Source: an uncultured Oscillospiraceae bacterium (lineage in GTDB: Bacteria > Bacillota_A > Clostridia > Oscillospirales > Oscillospiraceae). From it: 64,000 bases of DNA. Of the stretch, positions 31,568-39,590 are shown in pieces. The stretch covers positions 5,322 to 69,321 of the forward strand of contig CALXGC010000059.1 in the NCBI GenBank assembly GCA_944387755.1. Reading direction: 5' to 3'. The notes beneath the pieces were generated by a model that saw nothing but the letters and a program-made list of their open reading frames with translations, was not told where the DNA came from and searched no databases. Made by a program: the position numbers and the translations under genes. Within the stretch, counting starts at the first letter, position 1. Each line of letters begins with the position of its first letter.

Positions 31568-32367
31568 TGTGGCTCCTCCGGGGATGCGGGAAGCTGGGAG
31601 AACAGGTACTGCATACACAAATAGGCGTCCGCCGCGGGGACGCACTCCTGTTCCAGCCGCGTCAAATCCAGCTCGCCCTGTTCCAGCTCCCGCTGGAGGC
31701 GGTCGTACTCCCGCTCCTGGCGTCTCAGGTCGTCCTGGCGCTCCTGGATGGCGTTTTTCAGCCGCCGGTCCAGCTCCTGATTCAGAGACTGCATTTCCCG
31801 GCGGAATTTATCTTTGAATTCCCGCTCCGCGGCCTCCAGCAGATTTTGGGAGTACTGGGCCAGCTCCCTGGTCTTCTTCGTCCCCGGCCGCATCTCCAGC
31901 ACCCTGCGGAAGGACGGGTCGTTCTCCGAGAGGCGCTTGCTGATATAGCCCATCAGCGTGCCACTCAGCCGCCTTCTGATTTCGGACTGCCGGTCCCGCA
32001 GCGTCTCCACCAAATCGGGGTAGTCGCTCTGCGCCGTGTGAATAAAGCTGTCAAATTGCTCCATCACAAAGCTGATGGTCTGCGCTTCAATTTCCCTCGC
32101 CTCTCCGGCAAGGCCGGTCTCTACCTGCGACGAGGCGGAACGGCGCTCCGCCTGGTCTGTCCGCGTATCGGAGAGGTCTCCCTTAAACCGGTTGAGCACC
32201 TCTTCCACCTCCACGGCCTTTGAGACTGAGCCGTCATAAGCGGGAGCGCTTCCCAGGCCCAAAAAATCTTTGACCGCATTGACCACCGCTCTCCCGGCGC
32301 TTTTCACCGCGCCGGCAATGGCGCTGCCGGCGTCCCGAAGAAATCCAAAGAGTCCCACGGGGTTCAC
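31564..32367 (-). CDS. Helical partner of the dynamin-like GTPase
   Basis: A 267-residue, mostly helical protein of unrecognised family. Residues 1-45 contain a glycine/alanine-rich amphipathic segment (GLFGFLRDAGSAIAGAVKSAG, VVNAVKDFLGLG) that could contact membrane. The rest is helical and charged with a C-terminal coiled coil (QERQDDLRRQEREYDRLQRE). The GTG start overlaps the GTPase stop (GTGA), so it is translated with it. Pairing a dynamin-like GTPase with a small helical partner is known in bacteria; here it is a structural inference. It ends beside repeat block R4. Confidence 0.75.
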   Translation of the reverse strand: MNPVGLFGFLRDAGSAIAGAVKSAGRAVVNAVKDFLGLGSAPAYDGSVSKAVEVEEVLNRFKGDLSDTRTDQAERRSASSQVETGLAGEAREIEAQTISFVMEQFDSFIHTAQSDYPDLVETLRDRQSEIRRRLSGTLMGYISKRLSENDPSFRRVLEMRPGTKKTRELAQYSQNLLEAAEREFKDKFRREMQSLNQELDRRLKNAIQERQDDLRRQEREYDRLQRELEQGELDLTRLEQECVPAADAYLCMQYLFSQLPASPEEPQ

Positions 32368-34016
32368 TCCCTTCTGTAGAGGTCCAGGGCCTGAATCTGC
32401 CCGTCAATCAGCTTATGCAGGGATTGCAGCTTCTCCTCCATCTCCCACCGGCGGCGCTCCAGGCGGTCCCGTTGGGCCCTGGCAGCGGCGGCGTTCCGGG
32501 CCAGGACGCCGGCCCCCTCTTTGGCGGCCCGCACCTTTTGATTGCGCTCGTCCAGGTCCTGCCGCATAAGGGCGAGGAGCTTCCGGCGGCAGCGGGCGTA
32601 GTCCCGGCGGATGGCGTCTACCTTCAAATCCCGGAAGCGGGAGATCAGCGCCTGGTCCAGGCGTTTTTTCAGCCGGTCCACGCCGAAGCTCTCAAAGGCC
32701 TGCCGGCAGGCCGCCCGGTTCTCCCGGAGGCTGAACAGGTCGCAGCGCCGGACGTTCAGCGCCTTCCGCACCCCCAGCTCCAGGTTGTTAAAGTCCGCGT
32801 CGGAGAACCGCTCCGGGTCGTCCAGGGCCTCCGGCGGCAGCTCCAAAAAGCGGTTCAGGCACAGGTGCAGATAGGCGGAGACGGTGAGAATCTGGTTCTG
32901 GGCCTCAGCTCTGCTTCGGTACCGGCCGGCCCGGACCAGCTGCTCCACCCAGCCGCCGGCCCCGTCCACCAGCTGGCCGTAGTCCTCCGCCCGCTGGAGC
33001 TTGTCCTTCTGTGTGCCGACGATAAACACCTTCTGTTTTTTGGTCCCCGCGTGGTCCAGGACGGTGGTGATGGTGGCGAAGGACTCCTCGGAGAGGGCGT
33101 CCGGCTTGACGGCCACCAGAACCGCGTCGGCGCTCTCAATATAGCGCTGGGTAATCTGGGAGCGGTACTTCACCGGGTCGTGGAGGCCGGGGGTGTCCAC
33201 AAAGACCACCTCCTCCGGCATGTCGAACAGGGCCCGGTCAATGCCCGCCTCCACCTCGGCGGCGAAGAGGTGGTCGTCGGAGTTGGCGGCGGTCCAGCGG
33301 AGAATGCCCGCCCGGAACTCCGGCAGGGAGCTGAACTGCTGGAAGACAGGCGCGTGGCCCACCCAGGTGCTGGCGGCCTCCTGTACCGAGGGGGAGTCCA
33401 GCTTCTCCAGCAGGGAGGCGTCCTCGCCGGAGCGCCCCGGCCCGCCGGCGCGGGCGCTGGCGTTGAGCTGCTTCCACTCCTCCGCGGAGTAGAAGCGCAC
33501 CTTCACATAGTGGCCCTGGCGGGAGGAGCGGAACTTGGTCAGCGCGGCGGTGGTGGAGTTGAGGCCCGTCGCGGCCAGCTCCGCGCCGGTGAGGGCGTTG
33601 AGCAGCGTGGACTTTCCGGCCTTGAGCACCCCCACCACGGCGATTTGAAACTCGGCGTTCCGGCACTGGGCCAGCAGGCCGTCTATCTCCCGGTCCAGCG
33701 TGGTGCCCGGCTTCAGGCTTCCGGTGCTCCGGGCGATGGCGCGGGCCTTTGCGATGCTGTTCGCATACGCCCTGGCCCGCCGGTCCCAGGTGATGTCCGG
33801 ATTCTGCTGCTCCAGAGGCAGACAGGCCGTCCGGGACAGGGCTCTGAGCTCCTCCCGCAGGTTCGGGGAAAATTTCCACAGCTTTTTCTCCTGGACCGCT
33901 CCGCATCTGGGACAGACTGTCCGCTCCGCCCGCAGCGGCTTCCGGCAGTTTTCACATAAGGACGCGGACCCGTATCCCTTCCGGTCCGCTTCATTGACGC
34001 AGCCGCTCTGTGCCAT
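32364..34016 (-). CDS. Dynamin-like GTPase with N-terminal zinc ribbon
   Basis: A 550-residue large GTPase. An N-terminal zinc ribbon (LCENCRKPL..VCPRCGAV, residues ~20-40) precedes a helical segment and the G domain: G1 VVGVLKAGKSTLLNAL (~128-143), G2 threonines in GLNSTTAALTKF, G3 VFVDTPGLHDP, G4 IVGTQKDKLQ. The C-terminal ~200 residues are helical (KKRLDQALISRFRDL, RRKLLALMRQDLDERNQ), as in the stalk of dynamin-like proteins, which remodel or protect membranes. No transmembrane segment is obvious. The zinc ribbon resembles that of the RCC1-like protein of the adjacent operon. Confidence 0.9.
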   Translation of the reverse strand: MAQSGCVNEADRKGYGSASLCENCRKPLRAERTVCPRCGAVQEKKLWKFSPNLREELRALSRTACLPLEQQNPDITWDRRARAYANSIAKARAIARSTGSLKPGTTLDREIDGLLAQCRNAEFQIAVVGVLKAGKSTLLNALTGAELAATGLNSTTAALTKFRSSRQGHYVKVRFYSAEEWKQLNASARAGGPGRSGEDASLLEKLDSPSVQEAASTWVGHAPVFQQFSSLPEFRAGILRWTAANSDDHLFAAEVEAGIDRALFDMPEEVVFVDTPGLHDPVKYRSQITQRYIESADAVLVAVKPDALSEESFATITTVLDHAGTKKQKVFIVGTQKDKLQRAEDYGQLVDGAGGWVEQLVRAGRYRSRAEAQNQILTVSAYLHLCLNRFLELPPEALDDPERFSDADFNNLELGVRKALNVRRCDLFSLRENRAACRQAFESFGVDRLKKRLDQALISRFRDLKVDAIRRDYARCRRKLLALMRQDLDERNQKVRAAKEGAGVLARNAAAARAQRDRLERRRWEMEEKLQSLHKLIDGQIQALDLYRRE

Positions 34017-34055
34017 TTCCGCAACACCTCACTGAATCAGCCTATATAAAAGCGG

Positions 34056-34139
34056 CGGATTTTCCCAAAATCCGACAGACGCTTTAAGTCATTTTAGCGG
34101 GTTTCTTCGCAAAATACAAGTAAATTATCGGATAATCCG
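34056..34139. promoter_or_regulatory. Paired CGGAT/ATCCG palindromes between dynamin and WYL genes
   Basis: CGGATTTT-CCC-AAAATCCG (34056-34074) is a perfect inverted repeat, and CGGAT-A-ATCCG (34129-34139) shares the same CGGAT...ATCCG ends. Both lie in the AT-rich divergent intergenic region and are candidate operators, perhaps of the WYL protein itself. A TATATA lies beside the first palindrome (34043-34048) and may be the minus-strand -10; a TATACT at 34172-34177 may serve the WYL gene. Confidence 0.5.
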
Positions 34140-34213
34140 GCGAAATGACAGAGCTTGTCTCTCCGAAAGATTATACTAAGGACATTAGCCCCAATGGAAA
34201 GGAGTGCTGTCGT

Positions 34214-35230
34214 ATGGCGGGGCCATATGCAAAGGAACTGCGAATTTTGGACCTGTACGAGCGCCTGTGCGCCGGCGCCGTTCTGGATAAAGAGCAGGAG
34301 GCGGAGCGGTTCGGCGTCCACGGACGCTCCATTCAGCGGGACCTGGACGACATCCGCGCGTTTTTGGCGGAGAAGGCGGTGTCTGACCCTGGAGAGCGCC
34401 GGCAGATTGTCTACGACCGCCGGCACAGGGGGTATCGAATGCGGGGGAGTCTGCCCTCCCGCATGAGCAACGGAGAGATTCTGGCTGTGAGCAAAATTCT
34501 GCTGGAGAGCCGCGCCTTCCCCAAGGCGGAGATGGACGCGCTGCTGGACAAGCTCACGGCGGGCTGCGTGCCCCGCGACAACCTGCGCCTGGTTTCAGAG
34601 CTGCTGGCCAACGAGAAGCTTCACTATATGGAGCTGACCCGGCCGGACGAGCTGCCCGACAAGCTGTGGGCCCTGGGGGAGGCCATCCAGCAGCGGCGGC
34701 GCCTGCGCATCGCATACATGCGGCAGGGGGACCTGGGAACGGTGGAGCGGGTGGTGGAACCGGCGGCCATTCTTTTCTCCGAGTACTACTTTTACCTCTG
34801 CGCCTACATTGTGGAGCGGCAGGACAGCGGGGCGTGGGAGCGGCGGTACGACTATCCGGCCCTGTTCCGGGTGGACCGGGTGATGCAGTACGACCTGCTG
34901 GAGGAGCGCTTCAACCAGCCCTATGCGGACCGGTTTCAGGAGGGGGAGTTCCGCAAGCGGGTGCAGTTCATGTACGCCGGACGGCTGGAAAAAATCCGCT
35001 TCCGGTACACCGGCAGCAGCGTGCCGGCCATCCTGGACCGCCTCCCCACCGCCCGCATTCTGGAGCAGGGAGAGGGCGGCACGGTGCTGGAGGCGGAGGT
35101 GTACGGCCGGGGCGTCGTCATGTGGCTGCTCAGCCAGGGGGACCGGGTGGAGGTGCTGGCCCCCGACCATATGCGCAGCGCCATGCGGGACGCCCTTCAG
35201 GCCATGCTGGCCCTCTATGGGACGGCGTAG
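34214..35230 (+). CDS. WYL-domain transcriptional regulator
   Basis: A 338-residue regulator with an N-terminal winged helix (RILDLYERLCAGAVLDKEQEAERFGVHGRSIQRDLDDI) and a central WYL domain (~135-215: LRIAYMRQGDLGTVERVVEPAAILFSEYYFYLCAYI, then YDYPALFRVDRV), followed by a WCX-like C-terminal domain (GVVMWLLSQGDRVEVLAPDHMRSAMRDAL). WYL proteins bind nucleic acid or nucleotide ligands and often control stress or defence genes. AAGGAG precedes the ATG at 34214; the longer frame from 34145 runs through the promoter. It is divergent from the dynamin operon, which it probably regulates. Confidence 0.92.
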   Translation: MAGPYAKELRILDLYERLCAGAVLDKEQEAERFGVHGRSIQRDLDDIRAFLAEKAVSDPGERRQIVYDRRHRGYRMRGSLPSRMSNGEILAVSKILLESRAFPKAEMDALLDKLTAGCVPRDNLRLVSELLANEKLHYMELTRPDELPDKLWALGEAIQQRRRLRIAYMRQGDLGTVERVVEPAAILFSEYYFYLCAYIVERQDSGAWERRYDYPALFRVDRVMQYDLLEERFNQPYADRFQEGEFRKRVQFMYAGRLEKIRFRYTGSSVPAILDRLPTARILEQGEGGTVLEAEVYGRGVVMWLLSQGDRVEVLAPDHMRSAMRDALQAMLALYGTA

Positions 35231-35268
35231 CCGGACGCTCCGTCCGGCGCAAAACCCGCGTGCATCCA

Positions 35269-35319
35269 AAAACTCCCCCGCGGGCCTGTGGACAGGCCTG
35301 CGGAGGAGTTTCGTTTTTT
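35269..35319. terminator. Bidirectional terminator between the WYL gene and asnS
   Basis: AAAAACTCCCCCGCGGGCCTG pairs imperfectly with CAGGCCTGCGGAGGAGTTT around TGGA, followed by CGTTTTTTG; the A-run on the left makes it usable by both convergent genes. Confidence 0.85.
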
Positions 35320-35332
35320 GGATTTGCCGGAC

Positions 35333-36727
35333 TCAGAAGTCCGCGCTGCCCAGGGTGCGGGGGTGGAGCTCCACATCCCGGATGTTGGAGATGCCGGTGA
35401 GGTACATGACCATCCGCTCGAAGCCCAGGCCGAAGCCGGCGTGGCGGCAGGAGCCGTACTTGCGCAGGTCGCAGTACCACCAGTAGTCCTCCGGGTTCAT
35501 GCCCAGCTCTTTGATGCGCCCCTCCAGCACGTCCAGGCGCTCCTCACGCTGGGAGCCGCCGATGATCTCTCCGATGCCGGGGACCAGGCAGTCGGCGGCG
35601 GCCACGGTCTTGCCGTCGTCGTTCTGGCGCATATAGAAGGCCTTGATCTCCTTGGGGTAGTCGGTGACGAACACCGGGCGCTTGTACACCTCCTCGGTGA
35701 GATAGCGCTCGTGCTCGGTCTGCAGGTCGCAGCCCCAGTAGACCTTGAAGTCAAACTTGTCGTTGTGCTGCTCCAGCAGCTTCACCGCGTCGGTGTAGCT
35801 GACGCGGGCAAAGTCGGAGGAGGCCACATGCTCCAGGCGCTCCTTCAGGCCCTTGTCCACAAAGGAGTTGAAGAAGGTCATCTCGTCGGGGCACTTCTCC
35901 ATGACGGTGTTGATAATATATTTAATCATGGCCTCGGCGGTGTCCATATAGTCGTTCAGGTCGGCGAAGGCCATCTCCGGTTCCACCATCCAGAACTCCG
36001 CGGCGTGGCGCTGGGTGTTGGACTTCTCCGCCCGGAAGGTAGGGCCGAAGGTGTACACATCTCCAAAGGCCATGGCGAAGTTCTCCGCGTTGAGCTGGCC
36101 GGAGACCGTGAGGCTGGCCCGCTTGCCGAAGAAGTCCTGGGAGTAGTCCACAGAGCCGTCCGGCTTCTTGGGCACATTCTCCATGTCCAGGGTCGTCACC
36201 TGGAACATCTCGCCGGCCCCCTCGCAGTCGCTGGCGGTGATGATGGGGGTGTTCACATACACAAAGCCCCGCTCCTGGAAGAAGCAGTGGATGGCGTGGG
36301 CGGCCACAGAGCGCACACGGAAGGCGGCGGAGAACAGGTTCGTCCGGGGCCGCAGGTGCTGGATGGTCCGCAGAAACTCCACGCTGTGGCGCTTCTTCTG
36401 AAGGGGATAGTCGGGGGTGGAGGCGCCCTCCACGGCGATGGACGCGGCCTTCACCTCCAGAGGCTGCTTGGCCTGGGGGGTGAGAACCACCTCTCCCGTG
36501 ACGATGAGAGACGCGCCCACGTTCTGTCCGGCAATTTCCTTATAGTTGTTCAGAAGATTGGCGTCCATGACGACCTGCAGGTTTTTGAAGCAGGAGCCGT
36601 CATTGAGCTCGATGAATCCAAAGGTTTTCATGTCCCGGATGGTGCGGGCCCAGCCGCAGACTGTCACGGTCCGGCCGCCCAGCGCCTCCTGGTCCGCGAA
36701 GATTGCGGCGATGGTGGTGCGCTCCAT
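35333..36727 (-). CDS. asnS: Asparaginyl-tRNA synthetase
   Basis: A 464-residue class II aminoacyl-tRNA synthetase. N-terminal OB fold ([21 protein letters not shown], residues ~20-45) binds the anticodon. The catalytic core has motif 1 ([21 protein letters not shown]), motif 2 ([26 protein letters not shown], loop) and motif 3 ([15 protein letters not shown]). Length is normal. The ATG at 36727 follows GGAGAGAGAG; an upstream in-frame ATG lies in the leader. A strong promoter precedes it. Confidence 0.97.
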   Translation of the reverse strand: MERTTIAAIFADQEALGGRTVTVCGWARTIRDMKTFGFIELNDGSCFKNLQVVMDANLLNNYKEIAGQNVGASLIVTGEVVLTPQAKQPLEVKAASIAVEGASTPDYPLQKKRHSVEFLRTIQHLRPRTNLFSAAFRVRSVAAHAIHCFFQERGFVYVNTPIITASDCEGAGEMFQVTTLDMENVPKKPDGSVDYSQDFFGKRASLTVSGQLNAENFAMAFGDVYTFGPTFRAEKSNTQRHAAEFWMVEPEMAFADLNDYMDTAEAMIKYIINTVMEKCPDEMTFFNSFVDKGLKERLEHVASSDFARVSYTDAVKLLEQHNDKFDFKVYWGCDLQTEHERYLTEEVYKRPVFVTDYPKEIKAFYMRQNDDGKTVAAADCLVPGIGEIIGGSQREERLDVLEGRIKELGMNPEDYWWYCDLRKYGSCRHAGFGLGFERMVMYLTGISNIRDVELHPRTLGSADF

Positions 36728-36768
36728 AGCTGTCTCTCTCTCCAATCGTAAAAATATCACAAAATCAC

Positions 36769-36823
36769 GTCTGTCACAAACCACAGACAGATTTATTATA
36801 ATTCCCTTTCATGGATTTTACAA
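36769..36823 (-). promoter_or_regulatory. asnS promoter with inverted repeat at the start site
   Basis: On the minus strand TTGTAA (36818-36823), 17 bases, TATAAT (36795-36800). Immediately downstream, GTCTGT-N8-ACAGAC (36769-36788) forms an inverted repeat around the expected transcript start, a possible operator or 5' hairpin. Confidence 0.78.
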
Positions 36824-36892
36824 GTGCTTTTCCAGCGGAAATTCCGCCGCCGGGCAGCCTCTGCCGCAACAACGGATGCCGCCCCTTGGGCG

Positions 36893-37088
36893 TGTAGGGG
36901 CGCACATCGTGCGCCCGCCGTGACACAATCCCCCGCCCCCTTCGGGGGCACCCCCTTTCAAAAGGGGGCAAACGGCGGATGTGTGCGTGGGGCGCGGCGA
37001 CCCGGCGCGCCCACCGTTTGGGAATCCCCCCCGCCGCCTTCGGCGGCCCCCCACTTTCACAAGGGGGGCGGGCGGCCACAGGCCGCCC
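36893..37088. repeat. Palindromic repeat block R5 (B, A, C, A, F)
   Basis: A B palindrome (GGGGCGCACATCGTGCGCCC) at 36898-36920; an A copy whose first stem is GCCCCCTTCGGGGGC instead of GCCGCCTTCGGCGGC; C (GGGGCGCGGCGACCCGGCGC); a second A copy (GCCGCCTTCGGCGGC, CCCCCACTTTCACAAGGGGGG); and an F stem GGGCGGCCACAGGCCGCCCC at about 37066-37088. No gene is present. Confidence 0.85.
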
Positions 37089-38936
37089 CTACGGGGATAC
37101 CGGAGAGGGCTCCACCTCATATTCCCGGTAATACTGCACCCACTGGTATTCCAGCAGGCTCTTGCGCACATCTTCCGGGGGATTATTGGTGAGATTCCCC
37201 TGGGGGTCCAGATACAGCCGCTGGGTGTGGACCAGGGGCGTCATTTCCCGGATGGTCTCCGCATACTGGAGGAAGGCCGGACCGGTCCAGCCGCACTGTT
37301 CAAACAGCTCATTCATCAGGAAGCAGGGGGAGAAGTCCCCGCCGTCCCCCTGAAAGTCCCGGCCCAGGGCCTGTTTTGCGGCGGAGTTGGCCCAGATCAG
37401 ATAGGGGGTGGCGTAGTACTCATAAAACCCCTCCCTGGTGGACAGGTCAAAGCTGGCCCCCGCGCCCCCATAGGCGCTGTTTCCGTTGCCGCCCCAGGGC
37501 TTGTGGTCCCCGAAGAGGACCAGCACCACCGGCTGGTCCATCTCCTCCAGAGCCTGCGCCATGGTGGTCATGGCGGAGATGGTGATGTTGACGCCGTGGA
37601 GGTAGTTGTTGAAGATGTGGCAGGTCTCCGCCGGCAGGCCGCAGGTCTCCGGGTCCAGATAGATCTCGTTGGAGGTGTGCTCCGACTCATAGGGGCCGTG
37701 GTTCTGATAGCTGACGGAGAAGGAGAACACCGGCTCTCCCCCCTCCAGATGCGCCTGCAAATCCTTGACAATCTCATCCGCCAGCAGATGGTCAGAGTTC
37801 CACTGGGCGGCCACCGGGTCCACCAGCTCCCCGTAGTGATTCTCCGTGAACCAGTACTCCTGGAAGCCCAGGTACTCGTTGACGTTCTGCCGGTTATAGA
37901 ACCACCCGAAGCCGGGGTGTCCCCCTCTGGTCTGATAGCCCTGCCGGTCGAAGTACCACACATAGGAGTCGGTGGGCTTCTGGAACTTGTCGTACTGGCT
38001 GTAGCCGGTGAGGAAGCACCACTCGGTGTCCACCGTGCCGCCGGCGAAGATATTGGTCAGCAGATTGCCGGAGACGGACGCCTCCTCCAGGGCGTGCCAG
38101 GGGGCATAGACCGCCTGGACGCTCTCCTGCTCCCCCAGGGCAGGGAAGTCGGTGAGGTCGCAGAAGGCCTCCAGCATGACGCCCACCACGCTCACCTTCT
38201 GCTCCTCCGGGATGTCCGCCTCCTCGTACTGCGCCAGAATCTGCCGGGCTGTCTCTCCGTCGTACTGCGCCGGCGCCTGGGGAATCATGTCCTGGACGCT
38301 GTAGAGAAAGGCGTAGAGCGCCCCGTGGGAGAGATAGACCTCCTCGTCGGACCAGAGGTTGACCTCCTCCGCCTCCGTCTGGGTCTGCTGGTAGAGGGGC
38401 GCGTTGCAGTACAGGCTCACCAGGGCGGTGGCCGCCACCGCCGCCGCCGAGGCCAGGCCGAACAGGCGCATCCCCCGCTCCATCCGCCCCCGGAGCAGCA
38501 GAGCCAAAATCAGCCCCGCCGCCGCCCAGAGCAGGGCGTTCTCCAGCATGGGGTTGAGGGCGAGGTCGTACTTGCCCGCCATGTCCCCCGCCTCCGAGAT
38601 CAGCGCCAGGTCTGCCGCCAGCAGCGGGTCCCCCCGGAACTGAATCTTATAGTAGTTGGCCGCCGCCAGCCCCAGCACAGGCAGTCCCGTACACAGATAG
38701 GCCGCCCAGCTCCGGCCGGTGAGAAAATAAAACAGCCAGATCAGCAGCGCCGGGGGAAACAGATTCAGAGCGCACAGGGTCAAATCGTCTTCATAGACGG
38801 CGCGCAGCGTCTCATAGGACAGCTCCGGGGAGGAGTTGGCGGACACATACAGCGCCAGCACCCCCAGAAAAATTCCCAGCGCTGTCAGGCCGAGCCCCTG
38901 CCAGGCCGGGCGGAGAATTTTGCGCCACGCTCTCAT
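37089..38936 (-). CDS. LtaS-like phosphoglycerol transferase/sulfatase
   Basis: A 615-residue membrane enzyme. The N-terminal ~190 residues have about five membrane segments (GLTALGIFLGVLALYVS, LFPPALLIWLFYFLTG, YLCTGLPVLGLAA, ALLWAAAGLILALLL, ASAAAVAATALVSLY). The extracytoplasmic sulfatase-fold domain has VGVMLEAFCDL (metal Glu), the nucleophile Thr in AGGTVDTEWCFLTGY, HPGFGWFYNR, and LVLFGDHKPW with the conserved Asp-His. These are LtaS/phosphoglycerol-transferase features, implying glycerophosphate transfer to a wall or lipid polymer. GAGAGGAGCGG precedes the ATG at 38936. It ends against repeat block R5. Confidence 0.9.
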   Translation of the reverse strand: MRAWRKILRPAWQGLGLTALGIFLGVLALYVSANSSPELSYETLRAVYEDDLTLCALNLFPPALLIWLFYFLTGRSWAAYLCTGLPVLGLAAANYYKIQFRGDPLLAADLALISEAGDMAGKYDLALNPMLENALLWAAAGLILALLLRGRMERGMRLFGLASAAAVAATALVSLYCNAPLYQQTQTEAEEVNLWSDEEVYLSHGALYAFLYSVQDMIPQAPAQYDGETARQILAQYEEADIPEEQKVSVVGVMLEAFCDLTDFPALGEQESVQAVYAPWHALEEASVSGNLLTNIFAGGTVDTEWCFLTGYSQYDKFQKPTDSYVWYFDRQGYQTRGGHPGFGWFYNRQNVNEYLGFQEYWFTENHYGELVDPVAAQWNSDHLLADEIVKDLQAHLEGGEPVFSFSVSYQNHGPYESEHTSNEIYLDPETCGLPAETCHIFNNYLHGVNITISAMTTMAQALEEMDQPVVLVLFGDHKPWGGNGNSAYGGAGASFDLSTREGFYEYYATPYLIWANSAAKQALGRDFQGDGGDFSPCFLMNELFEQCGWTGPAFLQYAETIREMTPLVHTQRLYLDPQGNLTNNPPEDVRKSLLEYQWVQYYREYEVEPSPVSP

Positions 38937-39025
38937 ACCCGCCGCTCCTCTCTGTGTTAAATCCTTGTAAAGCCGTAAAAGGGAGTATAACACAACTTTT
39001 TATCAAAGAAAAGAGGCAAAACGCG

Positions 39026-39057
39026 AAAAAGAGGCGGCCGGTTCCGGCCGCCTCTGG
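39026..39057 (-). terminator. Terminator of the flavin oxidase gene
   Basis: Read on the minus strand, AGAGGCGGCCGG-AA-CCGGCCGCCTC is followed by TTTTTCGCG. It lies 17 bases past the stop of the downstream-reading oxidase gene and before the LtaS-like gene promoter region (TATACT at about 38986). Confidence 0.82.
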
Positions 39058-39073
39058 CATATTTTTCACTTCT

Positions 39074-39553
39074 TTACTCCCGGTGCTTTCCGGAGACCTC
39101 CAGAGCCCGCACCCGAAACACACAGGTCTTCGCCAGCATCTGCGGCGGGAACTGAAACGTCTCCTCCGTCCCGCCCACATGCTGAATCAGGCGGTTCAGG
39201 GCGTGGATCTTCTCTTCCCCGTCCTCCACAAACTCCGCCCGGCCGCTGCCCACCACGCTGTCGTACCGCCAGCAGTAGGCGCACGGATTTTCCGCCGTCC
39301 CCTGGATGAACTCATTGACGCAGTCCATCTGGAAGCAGACGTCGGGGTTGTTCCGCAGCACGTCGATCTTCCTGCCCTCCTGGGCGCTGTGGAAGTAGAG
39401 AATCAGGCTGTCCCCGTCCCGGTCCCAGCCGAAATTCATCGCCACAACATAGGGCTTTCCGCCGTCCACCATGCCCAGATGGACGGTGCGGCAATTTTTA
39501 ACGATGTCAAACACCCCGTCGGGGTCTCTGACCTCCCGGTCTTTTCTGCGCAT
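39074..39553 (-). CDS. Pyridoxamine 5'-phosphate oxidase-family flavoprotein (NimA-like)
   Basis: A 159-residue split-barrel FMN-binding protein. It starts MRRKDREVRDPDGVFDIVKN, then LGMVDGGKPYVVAMNFGW, LILYFHSAQEGRKIDVLRNN and VCFQMDC, the pattern of the PNPOx-like/nitroimidazole-reductase (NimA) group. CAYCWRYDSVVGSGRAEFVED continues the barrel. Such proteins reduce nitro-compounds or have unknown flavin roles. The ATG at 39553 follows AGGAGGCGGAG; the much longer open frame upstream is antisense to the endopeptidase gene and is not used. It ends at a clear terminator. Confidence 0.88.
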   Translation of the reverse strand: MRRKDREVRDPDGVFDIVKNCRTVHLGMVDGGKPYVVAMNFGWDRDGDSLILYFHSAQEGRKIDVLRNNPDVCFQMDCVNEFIQGTAENPCAYCWRYDSVVGSGRAEFVEDGEEKIHALNRLIQHVGGTEETFQFPPQMLAKTCVFRVRALEVSGKHRE

Positions 39554-39590
39554 AAACTCCGCCTCCTGTCCGTTTTTTCTTATCAAAAAC

